From Desulfurococcaceae archaeon (lineage in GTDB: Archaea > Thermoproteota > Thermoprotei_A > Sulfolobales > Desulfurococcaceae): 64,000 bases of DNA. The stretch is taken from the NCBI GenBank assembly GCA_023269825.1, contig JAGDWI010000002.1, forward strand, positions 62,001-126,000, written 5' to 3'. Shown in pieces: positions 47,804 through 56,445 of the stretch. Each line of letters starts with the position of its first letter. The stretch's first letter is position 1. The notes beneath the pieces were generated by a model. The model did not search any database, was not told where the DNA came from, and was given only the letters and a program-made list of their open reading frames with translations. The position numbers were made by a program, and so were the translations under genes.

Positions 47804-48802
47804 CTATTTCCTTCTGATCTTAATGAGATTCTTTGACTCCAAGGAGTTCAAAGCTTCTAAAATTACACTTCTGGATACCCCGTACCTGGTTTCAAAGAGC
47901 CTTAAATCCAAAATGCCTCCAGAGATCTTCAGCTCGTTTAAAATCCATTGTTCAACAACGTGAAGAGGAACATTCGACACCAGGGTCCGCGTAGTTGGAT
48001 CCACGTTGATGCTTAGTGGCGTAGAAACCTGTTCCTTAACTGGTTCCTCGGCCTTTGCCGAGAAGGATTCAGTTCTAATTGGTTGCGAGTAACTTTGTCT
48101 ACCTGGGGTTAAGTTTACTTCGCTACTCGACGTAGTCTTAGTCTTTGAAGTTAAAGTACTAGTACTATGCGTTGTTTGAGCATGTTCAAGTTCTTGACTA
48201 CTTGTCTTAACTGATTCTACTTTTTTCTCGATGAAGAGAGGTTGTTGAGTTGTCTTAATTGGTTCCTGTGGTAAAGTTGTATCACTTGCTTTACTGAGCA
48301 CTCTGCTATTTAAACTGGGATTGTAGCCCGGTATGTAGGATGATGATAGAGTCATAATGCTTGCAACTTTTTGCTCAAGGGATTTAATGTGGTTAATTAA
48401 CTGTGGGTTTATTTTCTCAATTACTGGTTCAACAGCTCTTAGTTCCTCTATTATTTCGGGTAATACCTTTAATGGTTCCTCAACATAGAACAGCGTTTCA
48501 AGCCTGTATTTAACTCTAGCTAGGTCATATATAGTCTTGTTTATTATAGAAATATAACCATGTATGTTCTTTATTTCATCATCAAGTATTTTAGCCATTT
48601 CATTATCATCGCCTTGAAGTTTCAGCTTCTTTTGGTGTTCTTCAACAGCTGTTTCAAGGTTTTTCTTAGAGAACTCGAGGCTCCTAAGCATTCTGTCAAG
48701 TATGCTCGCTGATTGTATTATTTCGCGTTTAAGTGGATCTTTAGATTTGAATATTGATGTGAATTTGCTGAAAATACTGCCCGTTGATACAGTTGTAGGC
48801 AT
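47804..48802 (-). CDS. cdvB: Cell division protein CdvB (ESCRT-III/Snf7 homologue)
   Basis: Filament-forming ESCRT-III protein, 332 residues. Residues ~20-150 are the basic helical Snf7-like core (KSKDPLKREIIQSASILDRM, then a coiled-coil region). A long Ser/Thr/Gln-rich linker (~170-255) follows, with probable MIM-type contact sites for the CdvC MIT domain, then a winged-helix-like C-terminus (VVEQWILNELKISGGILDLR) of the kind that binds CdvA. ATG at 48802; TATA CCTTTAAAAG at 48851-48860. cdvC follows; cdvA, normally adjacent, is not here. Confidence 0.92.
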   Translation of the reverse strand: MPTTVSTGSIFSKFTSIFKSKDPLKREIIQSASILDRMLRSLEFSKKNLETAVEEHQKKLKLQGDDNEMAKILDDEIKNIHGYISIINKTIYDLARVKYRLETLFYVEEPLKVLPEIIEELRAVEPVIEKINPQLINHIKSLEQKVASIMTLSSSYIPGYNPSLNSRVLSKASDTTLPQEPIKTTQQPLFIEKKVESVKTSSQELEHAQTTHSTSTLTSKTKTTSSSEVNLTPGRQSYSQPIRTESFSAKAEEPVKEQVSTPLSINVDPTTRTLVSNVPLHVVEQWILNELKISGGILDLRLFETRYGVSRSVILEALNSLESKNLIKIRRK

Positions 48803-48850
48803 AATGCCCCCTCTACCACCGTTCCGACAAATTTATTCCAATGGTAAATG

Positions 48851-48860
48851 CTTTTAAAGG
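48851..48860 (-). promoter_or_regulatory. TATA box of the cdvBC operon
   Basis: CCTTTAAAAG on the minus strand, 49-58 nt upstream of the cdvB ATG. Confidence 0.5.
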
Positions 48861-48962
48861 AGGGTCATAGTAATACCATGTATTACAATAGAATCAATTA
48901 TCTCAACGATAGTGTATTTTAGTTTTTTCACCGTTATTTACTCAAGCAAGTAGGTGTAGTAA

Positions 48963-50150
48963 TTGTTAAAGGGTATTAGAGTACTTGATCTTACTCACAC
49001 CTTGGCGGGCCCTATTGCAACCATGATTCTCGCCGACTTAGGAGCAGATGTCATTAAGGTTGAAGCACCTCATGGAGATGAAACGAGAACATGGGCTCCA
49101 TTCATTAAGGGTGAAAGCGCGTACTACATGTCAATCAATAGAGGTAAGAGGAGCATTGTGTTAAACTTGAAAACGGAAAAAGGGAGAGAGATACTTTACA
49201 AGCTTGCTGCAACATCACACATGGTTTTCGAGAACTTTAAACCTGGAATACCCGAGAAACTAGGAGTCGACTATGAAAGCTTGATCAAAGTTAACTCGGG
49301 TATAATATATGTGAGTATTAAGGGCTTTAAGCAGGGAAGCATTTATGAGCAGAAAACAGCTTACGACATCATTATACAAGCAATGTCTGGTTTGATGCTA
49401 ACAACTGGTAGAGAAGGAGATCCACCTGTAAGAGTCAGTTTTGCGTTATTTGACGTTATAACAGGGTTAATGGCTACTACGTATGCATTAGCGGCTCTTT
49501 ACTCTGGAGTTAAACCCGTTAAAATGGAGATACCAATGTACGATACTGCTATTTTCTCGATGTGTTATCTACCAGTAATGTATTTGCTAACCAATTTGAA
49601 ACCTAAAAGAATGGGCCACGCTCACCCCTCCATGGCACCCTACCAAGCGTTTCAAGATATCAGTAATAAGTGGTTTATTGTCGCTGCAGCTAACGATAGG
49701 TTATGGAGGTCCCTTTGCGAAGCATTGGGGAAACCAGAACTCGTAGATGATCCAAGATTTCGAACTAATGCTGATAGAGTAGCGAATAGAGAAGAACTCG
49801 TTTCTATTCTACAAGAACTATTTAGTAAGAACACCAGGGATCACTGGATCAGAGTTCTAGAAGAACACGGTGTACCAGCTTCACCTGTATATGATATAGA
49901 TGAGGTGTTCAAAGATCCATATGTGAACTCCGAGAAAATAGTTTTGTATCAAGATCACCCTAAGCTAGGTAAAATACCTTTACTGAGTGAACCAGTATTA
50001 GTTAACAAAGTAAGATATAATAGCGAGAGGCATCCACCGCTACTGGGAGAACACACAGTCGAGATCTTGAGGGAACTAGGATATATGGAAGACGAGATAA
50101 CTAAGTTAAAAAATGAAGGAATAATATATTACCCCGAGGAAAAAACATGA
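48963..50150 (+). CDS. CoA-transferase family III (CaiB/BaiF)
   Basis: CoA-transferase that moves CoA between carboxylic acids, 395 residues (typical length). Signatures: GIRVLDLTHTLAGPIATMILADLGADVIKVE at the N-terminus (key G-AGP---LADLGADVIK-E), RGKRSIVLNLK, and SFALFDVITG with the probable catalytic Asp; RMGHAHPSMAPYQAF follows. TTG 48963 after GGTG. The stop overlaps the start of the gamma-glutamyltransferase gene (ATGA), so the two proteins are made in step. Substrate pair unknown. Confidence 0.92.
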   Translation: MLKGIRVLDLTHTLAGPIATMILADLGADVIKVEAPHGDETRTWAPFIKGESAYYMSINRGKRSIVLNLKTEKGREILYKLAATSHMVFENFKPGIPEKLGVDYESLIKVNSGIIYVSIKGFKQGSIYEQKTAYDIIIQAMSGLMLTTGREGDPPVRVSFALFDVITGLMATTYALAALYSGVKPVKMEIPMYDTAIFSMCYLPVMYLLTNLKPKRMGHAHPSMAPYQAFQDISNKWFIVAAANDRLWRSLCEALGKPELVDDPRFRTNADRVANREELVSILQELFSKNTRDHWIRVLEEHGVPASPVYDIDEVFKDPYVNSEKIVLYQDHPKLGKIPLLSEPVLVNKVRYNSERHPPLLGEHTVEILRELGYMEDEITKLKNEGIIYYPEEKT

Positions 50151-51646
50151 TTGGAAAAATATCTATAGGATGTAAAGGTGTAGTATCTGATCATCAGTTA
50201 GCTACTCAAGTGGGAGTAGAAATCTTGAAAAACGGTGGAAACGCATTCGACGCAGCTATAGCGGTTAGCGCTGTTTTATCCGTTGTTCAACCACACATGG
50301 GTGGACCTGGAGGCGACGCGTTTATACTGGGTTTCATTGGGGATGATGTAGTAGCATATGCTTCTTCAGGTAGATCTCCAGGTGGATTCAACGCTGAGGA
50401 ATACTTAAAGACGAAACCAACGCGTGGTCCATTAACAGTAACTGTTCCCGGATTAGTGTACTTGTGGGGTCAAATTCACGATGAATACGCTACCATGTCT
50501 TTGGAGAACTTGTTGAAACCAGCAATTAAACTAGCTTATGAAGGTTTCCACGTAGGTTCTTCTCTTTCAGAAGCTAGTAAATCATCAGAGAGAGAACTTG
50601 AACAATATAGGTGGGCTAAATACTTTAAAGGACTTAAATTAGGAGAAGTATATAGAAACAAAGAGATGGCTAGAACACTTAGAATGATAGCATCAAAAGG
50701 ATACGAGGAGTTTTATTACGGCGAGTTAGCTGAAAATATTGTTAGAGAACTACAAGATCAAGGAGTCAATATTGGATTAGATGACTTAATGGAGCATGAA
50801 GGTGGAAAAGTAACACCATTAAAATTAGAAATAGATAACCTAGCATTATACGAGCTTCCACCAAACACGCAGGGAATTTCAACACTTCAATTAATAAGTG
50901 CTATATATGAGTTAGACTTCAACAAAGAAACATTTGAAAACCCTAATAGAATAGCCAAGTGGAGCAAACCAGTTAAAGATGTTTATTTATTTAGAGATCT
51001 ATTTCTAGGAGACCCTGATTACATGAAAATAGATCCTCAAGCCTATGTTAAATATTCATCACTTAGCGTATTACCACCGGAGAACAACTATGAGAGCAGT
51101 AAATCCGGTGGAGATACAACGTTTTTCATTGTTTCAGATGGTGAGGCAATAGTAGGGTTTATTCAAAGTTTATACCTAAGCTTTGGATCAGGGTTAGTGG
51201 CGAGCGGGTTCCCCGTACAAAACAGAGCAATCGGATTCGCTAAAAGTGAAGGCCTTCCTAATAGCCCAGCTCCCAGGAAACTACCATTACACACTTTATC
51301 TATTCTAGGCGTTGATGCCGGTGACGCAAAATACATTATTGGTTGCGTTGGGGGAGATATGAGACCTCAGCTTCACTTAAGAGTATTCGAGAACATTTTC
51401 ACATACAATATGAGGATTGATAAAGCTGTTGCTGCCCCGAGATTCATTTACACAAAGCCCTACGATGGACAAGAACTCGTTATTGAACAACCGTTAATGC
51501 AACCAGGTAACTTAAGCGAATATATCCACGTAAACGTTGTTGGTTATGGTGAATTAAGAGGCCACGTGCACGTTGGGTTACTTAAAGGTGGAACATTGTT
51601 CTTATCGTGTGATCCACGGAGCGAGGGAATACCGCTATCGTTTTAA
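50147..51646 (+). CDS. Gamma-glutamyltranspeptidase family protein (Ntn hydrolase)
   Basis: A 499-residue GGT/cephalosporin acylase-type N-terminal nucleophile hydrolase. DHQLATQVGVEILKNGGNAFDAAIA and MGGPGGDAFILGF are clear family features. The self-cleavage site is GGDTTFFIVSDGEA, where the Thr becomes the nucleophile of the small subunit. There is no signal peptide, so it would work in the cytoplasm, unlike bacterial GGT. Overlap with the CoA-transferase gene suggests a joint pathway, perhaps amide hydrolysis linked to acyl-CoA exchange; glutathione is not expected in this group. Confidence 0.88.
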   Translation: MIGKISIGCKGVVSDHQLATQVGVEILKNGGNAFDAAIAVSAVLSVVQPHMGGPGGDAFILGFIGDDVVAYASSGRSPGGFNAEEYLKTKPTRGPLTVTVPGLVYLWGQIHDEYATMSLENLLKPAIKLAYEGFHVGSSLSEASKSSERELEQYRWAKYFKGLKLGEVYRNKEMARTLRMIASKGYEEFYYGELAENIVRELQDQGVNIGLDDLMEHEGGKVTPLKLEIDNLALYELPPNTQGISTLQLISAIYELDFNKETFENPNRIAKWSKPVKDVYLFRDLFLGDPDYMKIDPQAYVKYSSLSVLPPENNYESSKSGGDTTFFIVSDGEAIVGFIQSLYLSFGSGLVASGFPVQNRAIGFAKSEGLPNSPAPRKLPLHTLSILGVDAGDAKYIIGCVGGDMRPQLHLRVFENIFTYNMRIDKAVAAPRFIYTKPYDGQELVIEQPLMQPGNLSEYIHVNVVGYGELRGHVHVGLLKGGTLFLSCDPRSEGIPLSF

Positions 51647-51656
51647 GGAATTAGTT

Positions 51657-51785
51657 ATGGGCAATGAAACTCTATATATTTTACTTCTTTTCTCATATCC
51701 TTTAATCATAGCGTTACTATCTCTCACTCTACTCATTAGGAAACGCAGGAAGATTAAATCAACTAAGTTCACTGGTACAATGTGA
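51657..51785 (+). CDS. Small single-span membrane protein
   Basis: A 42-residue frame 10 nt downstream of the GGT-like gene: MGNETLYILLLFSYPLIIA, continuing hydrophobic to about residue 25, then a strongly basic tail (IRKRRKIKSTK). AAGGA lies 8 nt before the ATG. One membrane helix with a basic cytoplasmic tail. Probably cotranscribed with the two upstream genes. No family recognised; end abuts the convergent radical SAM gene. Confidence 0.5.
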   Translation: MGNETLYILLLFSYPLIIALLSLTLLIRKRRKIKSTKFTGTM

Positions 51786-51791
51786 GCAGAG

Positions 51792-52781
51792 TTATCTGAG
51801 ATTTCCTACGAAGAATACTTCACCAGCCCAAGTGGTTTTTGTGATGTATTTTTTTGTGACTAGGTTATCTAGCGCTATTAACCCTATTTCACTGAATATG
51901 GATCGTATTTCACTGTATTTTAGCGGTATTCTCAGAGTGTAATTGTATAGTATGTTAGAGGGTTCTTTCCACGGAATATTTTGAGGTGGGTTAAATTTTT
52001 CCACGCGGGTTTTGAATCCCTCGTTCTCCAAATAATCTACTATTCTTGCAACATGGCTCTCTGGCGTAGGTTTTAGATATTGATTTACAGTTGGTCTATC
52101 AATTGGTTTAACTATAATGCTTTTTGATCGCATGTGTTTTAAAACAATGACTACTTCTTCTAAATCGTGTAGTTCCGGGTATAAATGCTCGTGTAACTTG
52201 AATGCATGTAGCTCGATGTTTAATTTACCATAATTATTTTCGAATACTCGTCTTATAGCACCCGCATAGTGAGTTAAACTTGTTTCCTGCGGCCAACCTA
52301 GCATATACTTGTCGACACTATACCATAAAAACGGTGTAATAAACCCGTCAACTTGTTCTACTACTGATTTCATTATAGTGCACTTAGAGTTTTCCTGGGA
52401 ACAGGATTCTACTAGTGGAATTAGGCTACTGTGAACATATATTTTAACCTGCAACCCGTGCTCGATTAGAAGAGCACGTAGAGCAATTAAAAGTTCGTAT
52501 ATGTTGCCAAGTAAGAGTGGATCACCGTAACCCCATAGAAGAAACCCATCGATTTTGGTTTCAAAGGGTAAATGTTTCTTAATGCTATTCATGATATTCA
52601 TTATCGGAGCATCAAGATCAACTTTCTTTGTTTCTCTCGGTTCAAGGTTAGTTATTAATGGACACGTAGCGCAGTGTAATGGGCACTTTTTAGGAGGTAA
52701 CAAGGGGTCTATGAGAAAGAGGTTTCCGTGAACGCTACTTGGGTAAATACCATAGAAGAAATCTACTTTCAGCTCACTCAT
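51792..52781 (-). CDS. Radical SAM-like protein of unknown function
   Basis: A 329-residue protein with CPLHCATCPL near residue 33, a CxxxCxxC cluster motif of radical SAM enzymes, then FLLWGYGDPLLLGN in the place of the GGE/SAM-binding strand, and a TIM-barrel-like repeat of strands afterwards. It lacks a clear second cluster. ATG at 52781 after AGGGTGAA, 1 nt downstream of the m5C methyltransferase gene and in one operon with pheS. The context suggests RNA modification, though the target is unknown. Confidence 0.72.
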   Translation of the reverse strand: MSELKVDFFYGIYPSSVHGNLFLIDPLLPPKKCPLHCATCPLITNLEPRETKKVDLDAPIMNIMNSIKKHLPFETKIDGFLLWGYGDPLLLGNIYELLIALRALLIEHGLQVKIYVHSSLIPLVESCSQENSKCTIMKSVVEQVDGFITPFLWYSVDKYMLGWPQETSLTHYAGAIRRVFENNYGKLNIELHAFKLHEHLYPELHDLEEVVIVLKHMRSKSIIVKPIDRPTVNQYLKPTPESHVARIVDYLENEGFKTRVEKFNPPQNIPWKEPSNILYNYTLRIPLKYSEIRSIFSEIGLIALDNLVTKKYITKTTWAGEVFFVGNLR

Positions 52782-54008
52782 TTATTTCACCCTTAAAATC
52801 GCTATGAAAAATCCTTGTCCATTGACTTCGTGTGGTTGAATTCGGTAAACTCTACTTGTTGATTTATAACCGGAGTATCCTTTACTCACGCCTGGTAATT
52901 GTATACTTGTCTCCAATGTAACCTTATTTTCATGTTTTTCTAAAATATGATCTATTACTTCTTCTCCCTCACTTGGATGAATACTGCATGTCATGAAGTA
53001 AATTAACTTACCCTGCGTTAAACTGTTTTCCAAGATATTTCTCTGCGTTAAACTGAGTTTTCTCAGAGATCTCTTCGATAAATGCAACTTAATAGCGGGA
53101 TCACTGTAGATGGCTCCACTATTACTACAAGGTGCGTCTATTACTATGGTTGCATTATTGGTGTTATAGTGGTTTTTAGCTGAGTCGGCATTTATAACTA
53201 TAACATTATATGGTTTTCCAACATAGTATTCGATGATTTTAAGGAGAGTTCTCAAGCGTTTTTCACTTATATCCACCGATATTATTCTACTTAGTTTATT
53301 CAATGAGTAGATCTGCAGTAATTTTACACCGGGAGCACTGCAAGCATCGACGAGGTCTCCTTGATCTACGTTTATCAGCATCGTTGAAATATAAGAACTT
53401 ATATCTTGTGGAATAACGAGCCCCTTCTTCACGCACTCGTTGCCTCCTACTTTTATGAAGGGATCGCTGACTAGTAAAAGCTCGTTGAATTCTGGGTGTG
53501 GTTTCACTTTAACCCCAGTTTTTTCCAAGCACTCCAAGGCTTCTTCTTTCGAGGTTTTCAAGGAGTTAACGCGCAGCCATCTTTTCTTCTCGTTAAGCGA
53601 CTTCAAAGCGAGTTCAAGGGATTCAGGTGATGTTTTACCGTAGAGTTCTCTTATAAACCATGATGGGTAACCGTACAATATCGATATTCTGAGGATAGGT
53701 GAGAGAGTAGAGGCAGCCTCCTTGACTTCGTCTAGTATCAAATCGAAGTTAAACCCCCTTGTGTAAAGATACTCGATCACACCATTTACTCGTGGGGAGA
53801 ACCCATGATAACTTGCGAGGAATTTCACGCTATGATAATACGTTAACAGTTTATAGAGTAACCTGTAGAGAACAGCTGATTCACGTGGACTAACATTGTA
53901 TTTTCTAACTAGTTGACTAAACTCGGCGTCGAAACCTGTCTTATTCTTCGTGATTCTATTCAATAGGATAGTTGCGTAAAACCGCGCTTTCTGAGGGTTA
54001 ATTGACAA
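52782..54008 (-). CDS. RNA m5C methyltransferase (NSUN/RsmB family)
   Basis: SAM-dependent RNA cytosine-5 methyltransferase, about 408 residues. An N-terminal NusB-like helical domain precedes the Rossmann core: VDACSAPGVKLLQI (motif I), IDAPCSNSGAIYSDP (motif IV with Pro-Cys) and YFMTCSIHPSEGEEV (motif VI with the catalytic Cys). The frame starts at TTG 54038 inside pheS; TTG 54008 after AAGGTTA is better supported. Situated between pheS and the radical SAM gene. Confidence 0.9.
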   Translation of the reverse strand: MSINPQKARFYATILLNRITKNKTGFDAEFSQLVRKYNVSPRESAVLYRLLYKLLTYYHSVKFLASYHGFSPRVNGVIEYLYTRGFNFDLILDEVKEAASTLSPILRISILYGYPSWFIRELYGKTSPESLELALKSLNEKKRWLRVNSLKTSKEEALECLEKTGVKVKPHPEFNELLLVSDPFIKVGGNECVKKGLVIPQDISSYISTMLINVDQGDLVDACSAPGVKLLQIYSLNKLSRIISVDISEKRLRTLLKIIEYYVGKPYNVIVINADSAKNHYNTNNATIVIDAPCSNSGAIYSDPAIKLHLSKRSLRKLSLTQRNILENSLTQGKLIYFMTCSIHPSEGEEVIDHILEKHENKVTLETSIQLPGVSKGYSGYKSTSRVYRIQPHEVNGQGFFIAILRVK

Positions 54009-54018
54009 TTTAGTAACC

Positions 54019-55566
54019 TTAAAGCGGTATTGGTACAACTTTCAAGTTTTGGCCGGTTGTTTTACGAGTAAAATATGGGAGCCCCGTGTATTTAATGTTT
54101 TGAAGAGTATTGAGATCCCTCGTGAACAGTAACCTTATGTCATCAACGCCGAGAACAGTCATAGCTAACCTGTCTACGCCGATACCCCATGCAACAGCAT
54201 TGTATCCCCCGGCTCCAAGGATCTTCATTACCTCGGGCCTAAAAACACCACCCGGGAACACCTCGATCCACCCTAGTTTCGGGTGTTTAACGTATCCCTC
54301 CACGCTAGGCTCAGTGAATGGGAAGTAACCTGGTTTAAACCATATTTCCTTAATACCGAGAGCTGCTGCTAGTTCCTTGAAGAAGTATAATAAGTGTTTG
54401 AAGTTCACGTTTTTACCAACGATAACTCCATCTAACTGATAGAACTCCATACTATGCTTTGCGTCAAGGTTTTCTGGTCTAAAGTTTCTATCAATAGTGA
54501 AGACTCTGTATTCACCTGGCCCACGCTCGTATATGGCTCGCGCGGTTACAGCCGTGGTTTGGCTTCTTAACACTAACCGCATTGCTCTTTCAGGGCTCCA
54601 CTTATATTTCCAACCAGCTTCATGTATACTTCTCGCGCGTTCAACTATGTCATGTGGTGGCGTTGCTTTTAAGTCATTTTTAACGAAGAAAGTGTCATGT
54701 ATTTCTCTAGCAGGGTGATCTTGGGCTTGAAATAGAGCGTCGAAATTCCATAACTCTGCTTCAACGTGCGGTCCCTTTACTTCCTCGAAACCCATGCTAA
54801 TCATTATTTCTCTGAGTTCATCTATAAACTGCATGTAAGGATGCTTCTTTGAGAGAGGTGGTGAAGGAGGCTCGATCGCTAAATCGAATTCCTTAATCAA
54901 GTAGCGATCTAATTCAAGAGCATACTCTGGTTTAACCACTGTTACTAAAACTCTTTCTTTAATGAGGTTCCGGCTCCATGAATCCAGTAGTTTCTCCGTT
55001 GGTTTAACCATGATTATTGTTCTCTCGCGTCGCTCTATTAATTTCCTTCTCTTTAATAAGTTTATGGTTTCCTCGTCCAGTATTTCACCTTGTTGTAAAG
55101 CACGTAGTTTTTCTCTAATGAGATCAGGTGATCTTAGTGCATCTGTGCACTTGTCCGGATTAATTGAAGCAATGATCTTTCTCTCTATGATTAAACATTT
55201 ATTCTTAACTAGGTACTGTATACCTATTTGAGCTTCTTCCCGTGAGATACCAGTTTCTTCTTCAATATACTTAATTAGTTCATCAATGCTTCTTTGCGTG
55301 AAATCCTTTAGAACCCTGTACACTACTTCCTCTGGGAAACCATTCCTCAAATACTTCTCCGCTATCCCCGTGAGAACATAGTAAGGTGAACTCTTTTTTT
55401 CTACTTTGATTAAGCTCTTTGACTCTAGCTCGGATATATCTCTCATCAAGTCCTCGGGTTTAACGCCTAGGGATTCAGCTATGTTATTCAATGAAGCATC
55501 CTTTTTCACTATGATTTGTTCGATGATTTTCCATTGCCTTGGCGTTACGTAAACATACGCTTCCAC
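54019..55566 (-). CDS. pheS: Phenylalanyl-tRNA synthetase alpha subunit
   Basis: Catalytic alpha subunit, 515 residues, archaeal/eukaryotic type with N-terminal winged-helix repeats (residues ~1-200). Class II motifs: LRSQTTAVTARAIYERGPGEYR (motif 2 region) and GGYNAVAWGIGVDRLAMTVLG (motif 3 with the Arg). PHVEAELWNFDALFQAQDHPAR is the family's motif 1 neighbourhood. GTG start at 55566 after GGTG. Encoded 13 kb from pheT, so the subunits are made from separate operons. Confidence 0.96.
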   Translation of the reverse strand: MEAYVYVTPRQWKIIEQIIVKKDASLNNIAESLGVKPEDLMRDISELESKSLIKVEKKSSPYYVLTGIAEKYLRNGFPEEVVYRVLKDFTQRSIDELIKYIEEETGISREEAQIGIQYLVKNKCLIIERKIIASINPDKCTDALRSPDLIREKLRALQQGEILDEETINLLKRRKLIERRERTIIMVKPTEKLLDSWSRNLIKERVLVTVVKPEYALELDRYLIKEFDLAIEPPSPPLSKKHPYMQFIDELREIMISMGFEEVKGPHVEAELWNFDALFQAQDHPAREIHDTFFVKNDLKATPPHDIVERARSIHEAGWKYKWSPERAMRLVLRSQTTAVTARAIYERGPGEYRVFTIDRNFRPENLDAKHSMEFYQLDGVIVGKNVNFKHLLYFFKELAAALGIKEIWFKPGYFPFTEPSVEGYVKHPKLGWIEVFPGGVFRPEVMKILGAGGYNAVAWGIGVDRLAMTVLGVDDIRLLFTRDLNTLQNIKYTGLPYFTRKTTGQNLKVVPIPL

Positions 55567-55624
55567 GGAAACACCTACTAAAGATTACTTAATTACTTAT
55601 ATTTTATTATTTAAAAACCGATGT

Positions 55625-56443
55625 TTATTCTGTTCCTACAGATTTATTGTTTTTAAACGAGGTAACATAGTAGCTTAGAACGAGTTTTCTCGTATACTCG
55701 CTTCTCGGATTACTCAGTATTTGGTCAATTGGCCCTTCTTCACTTATTGAGCCATTTCGTAGTATGAATGCTCTATCAGCTAAGTATTGTGCGACAGCTA
55801 AATCATGTGTAACTGTTATCATTGTTGTTTTAAGTTTACTGTAAATATCGTTGAGTAAGTTGATTATCTGTGCTTGAATGGAGACATCTAGAGCGGAAGT
55901 GGGTTCATCGAGTATGAGGATCTCGGGTTCCGCTACTAAAGCACGCACAATAAGGACTCTTTGCCTCATTCCACCGCTTAACTCGTCGGGCGTCGAGTTG
56001 AGTACTTCTTGCGGTAAACCAACGAACTTCACTGCCTCCCTGACGCGTTGCTCAATTATTTCATCTTTTAATCCTAGTGCTTCTAATGGTTCGGATATAG
56101 CGTGTTTAACCGTTAGTAATGGGTTTAGAGCACTGTATGGATCTTGGGGGACATAACCAATTTTTCTAATTATCTTTACGCGCTCTCTCCACGGTAATTT
56201 ATATATTTGCTTACCGTAGACATATACTTCACCTTTGATAGGCTTCAATAATCCCATTATTACTTTTAGAAGAGTCGATTTACCGGATCCGCTTTCACCT
56301 ATAATTGCAACTCTCTCTCCTTTGGATACAGTTAAGTTAATGTCCTTTAAAACGACTTGGTATCGTTTAAGAATGGATTTAAATCCAGTAACCGTCTTAT
56401 ATCCCGCGGTTACGTCTTGTAGTTTTATAACTTCATTATTCAA
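55625..56443 (-). CDS. dppF: Oligopeptide ABC transporter ATPase (DppF-type)
   Basis: Second ATPase of a Dpp/Opp peptide importer, 272 residues. IGESGSGKSTLLK (Walker A), PDELSGGMRQRVLI (ABC signature), EILILDEPTSALD (Walker B) and TVTHDLAVA (H-loop) are complete. TTG 56443 follows AGAGGTGT and starts immediately after the dppD stop; the open frame reaches 56473. Last gene of the operon. Followed by about 58 nt before pheS, where no gene is seen. Confidence 0.93.
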   Translation of the reverse strand: MNNEVIKLQDVTAGYKTVTGFKSILKRYQVVLKDINLTVSKGERVAIIGESGSGKSTLLKVIMGLLKPIKGEVYVYGKQIYKLPWRERVKIIRKIGYVPQDPYSALNPLLTVKHAISEPLEALGLKDEIIEQRVREAVKFVGLPQEVLNSTPDELSGGMRQRVLIVRALVAEPEILILDEPTSALDVSIQAQIINLLNDIYSKLKTTMITVTHDLAVAQYLADRAFILRNGSISEEGPIDQILSNPRSEYTRKLVLSYYVTSFKNNKSVGTE

Positions 56444-56445
56444 TT

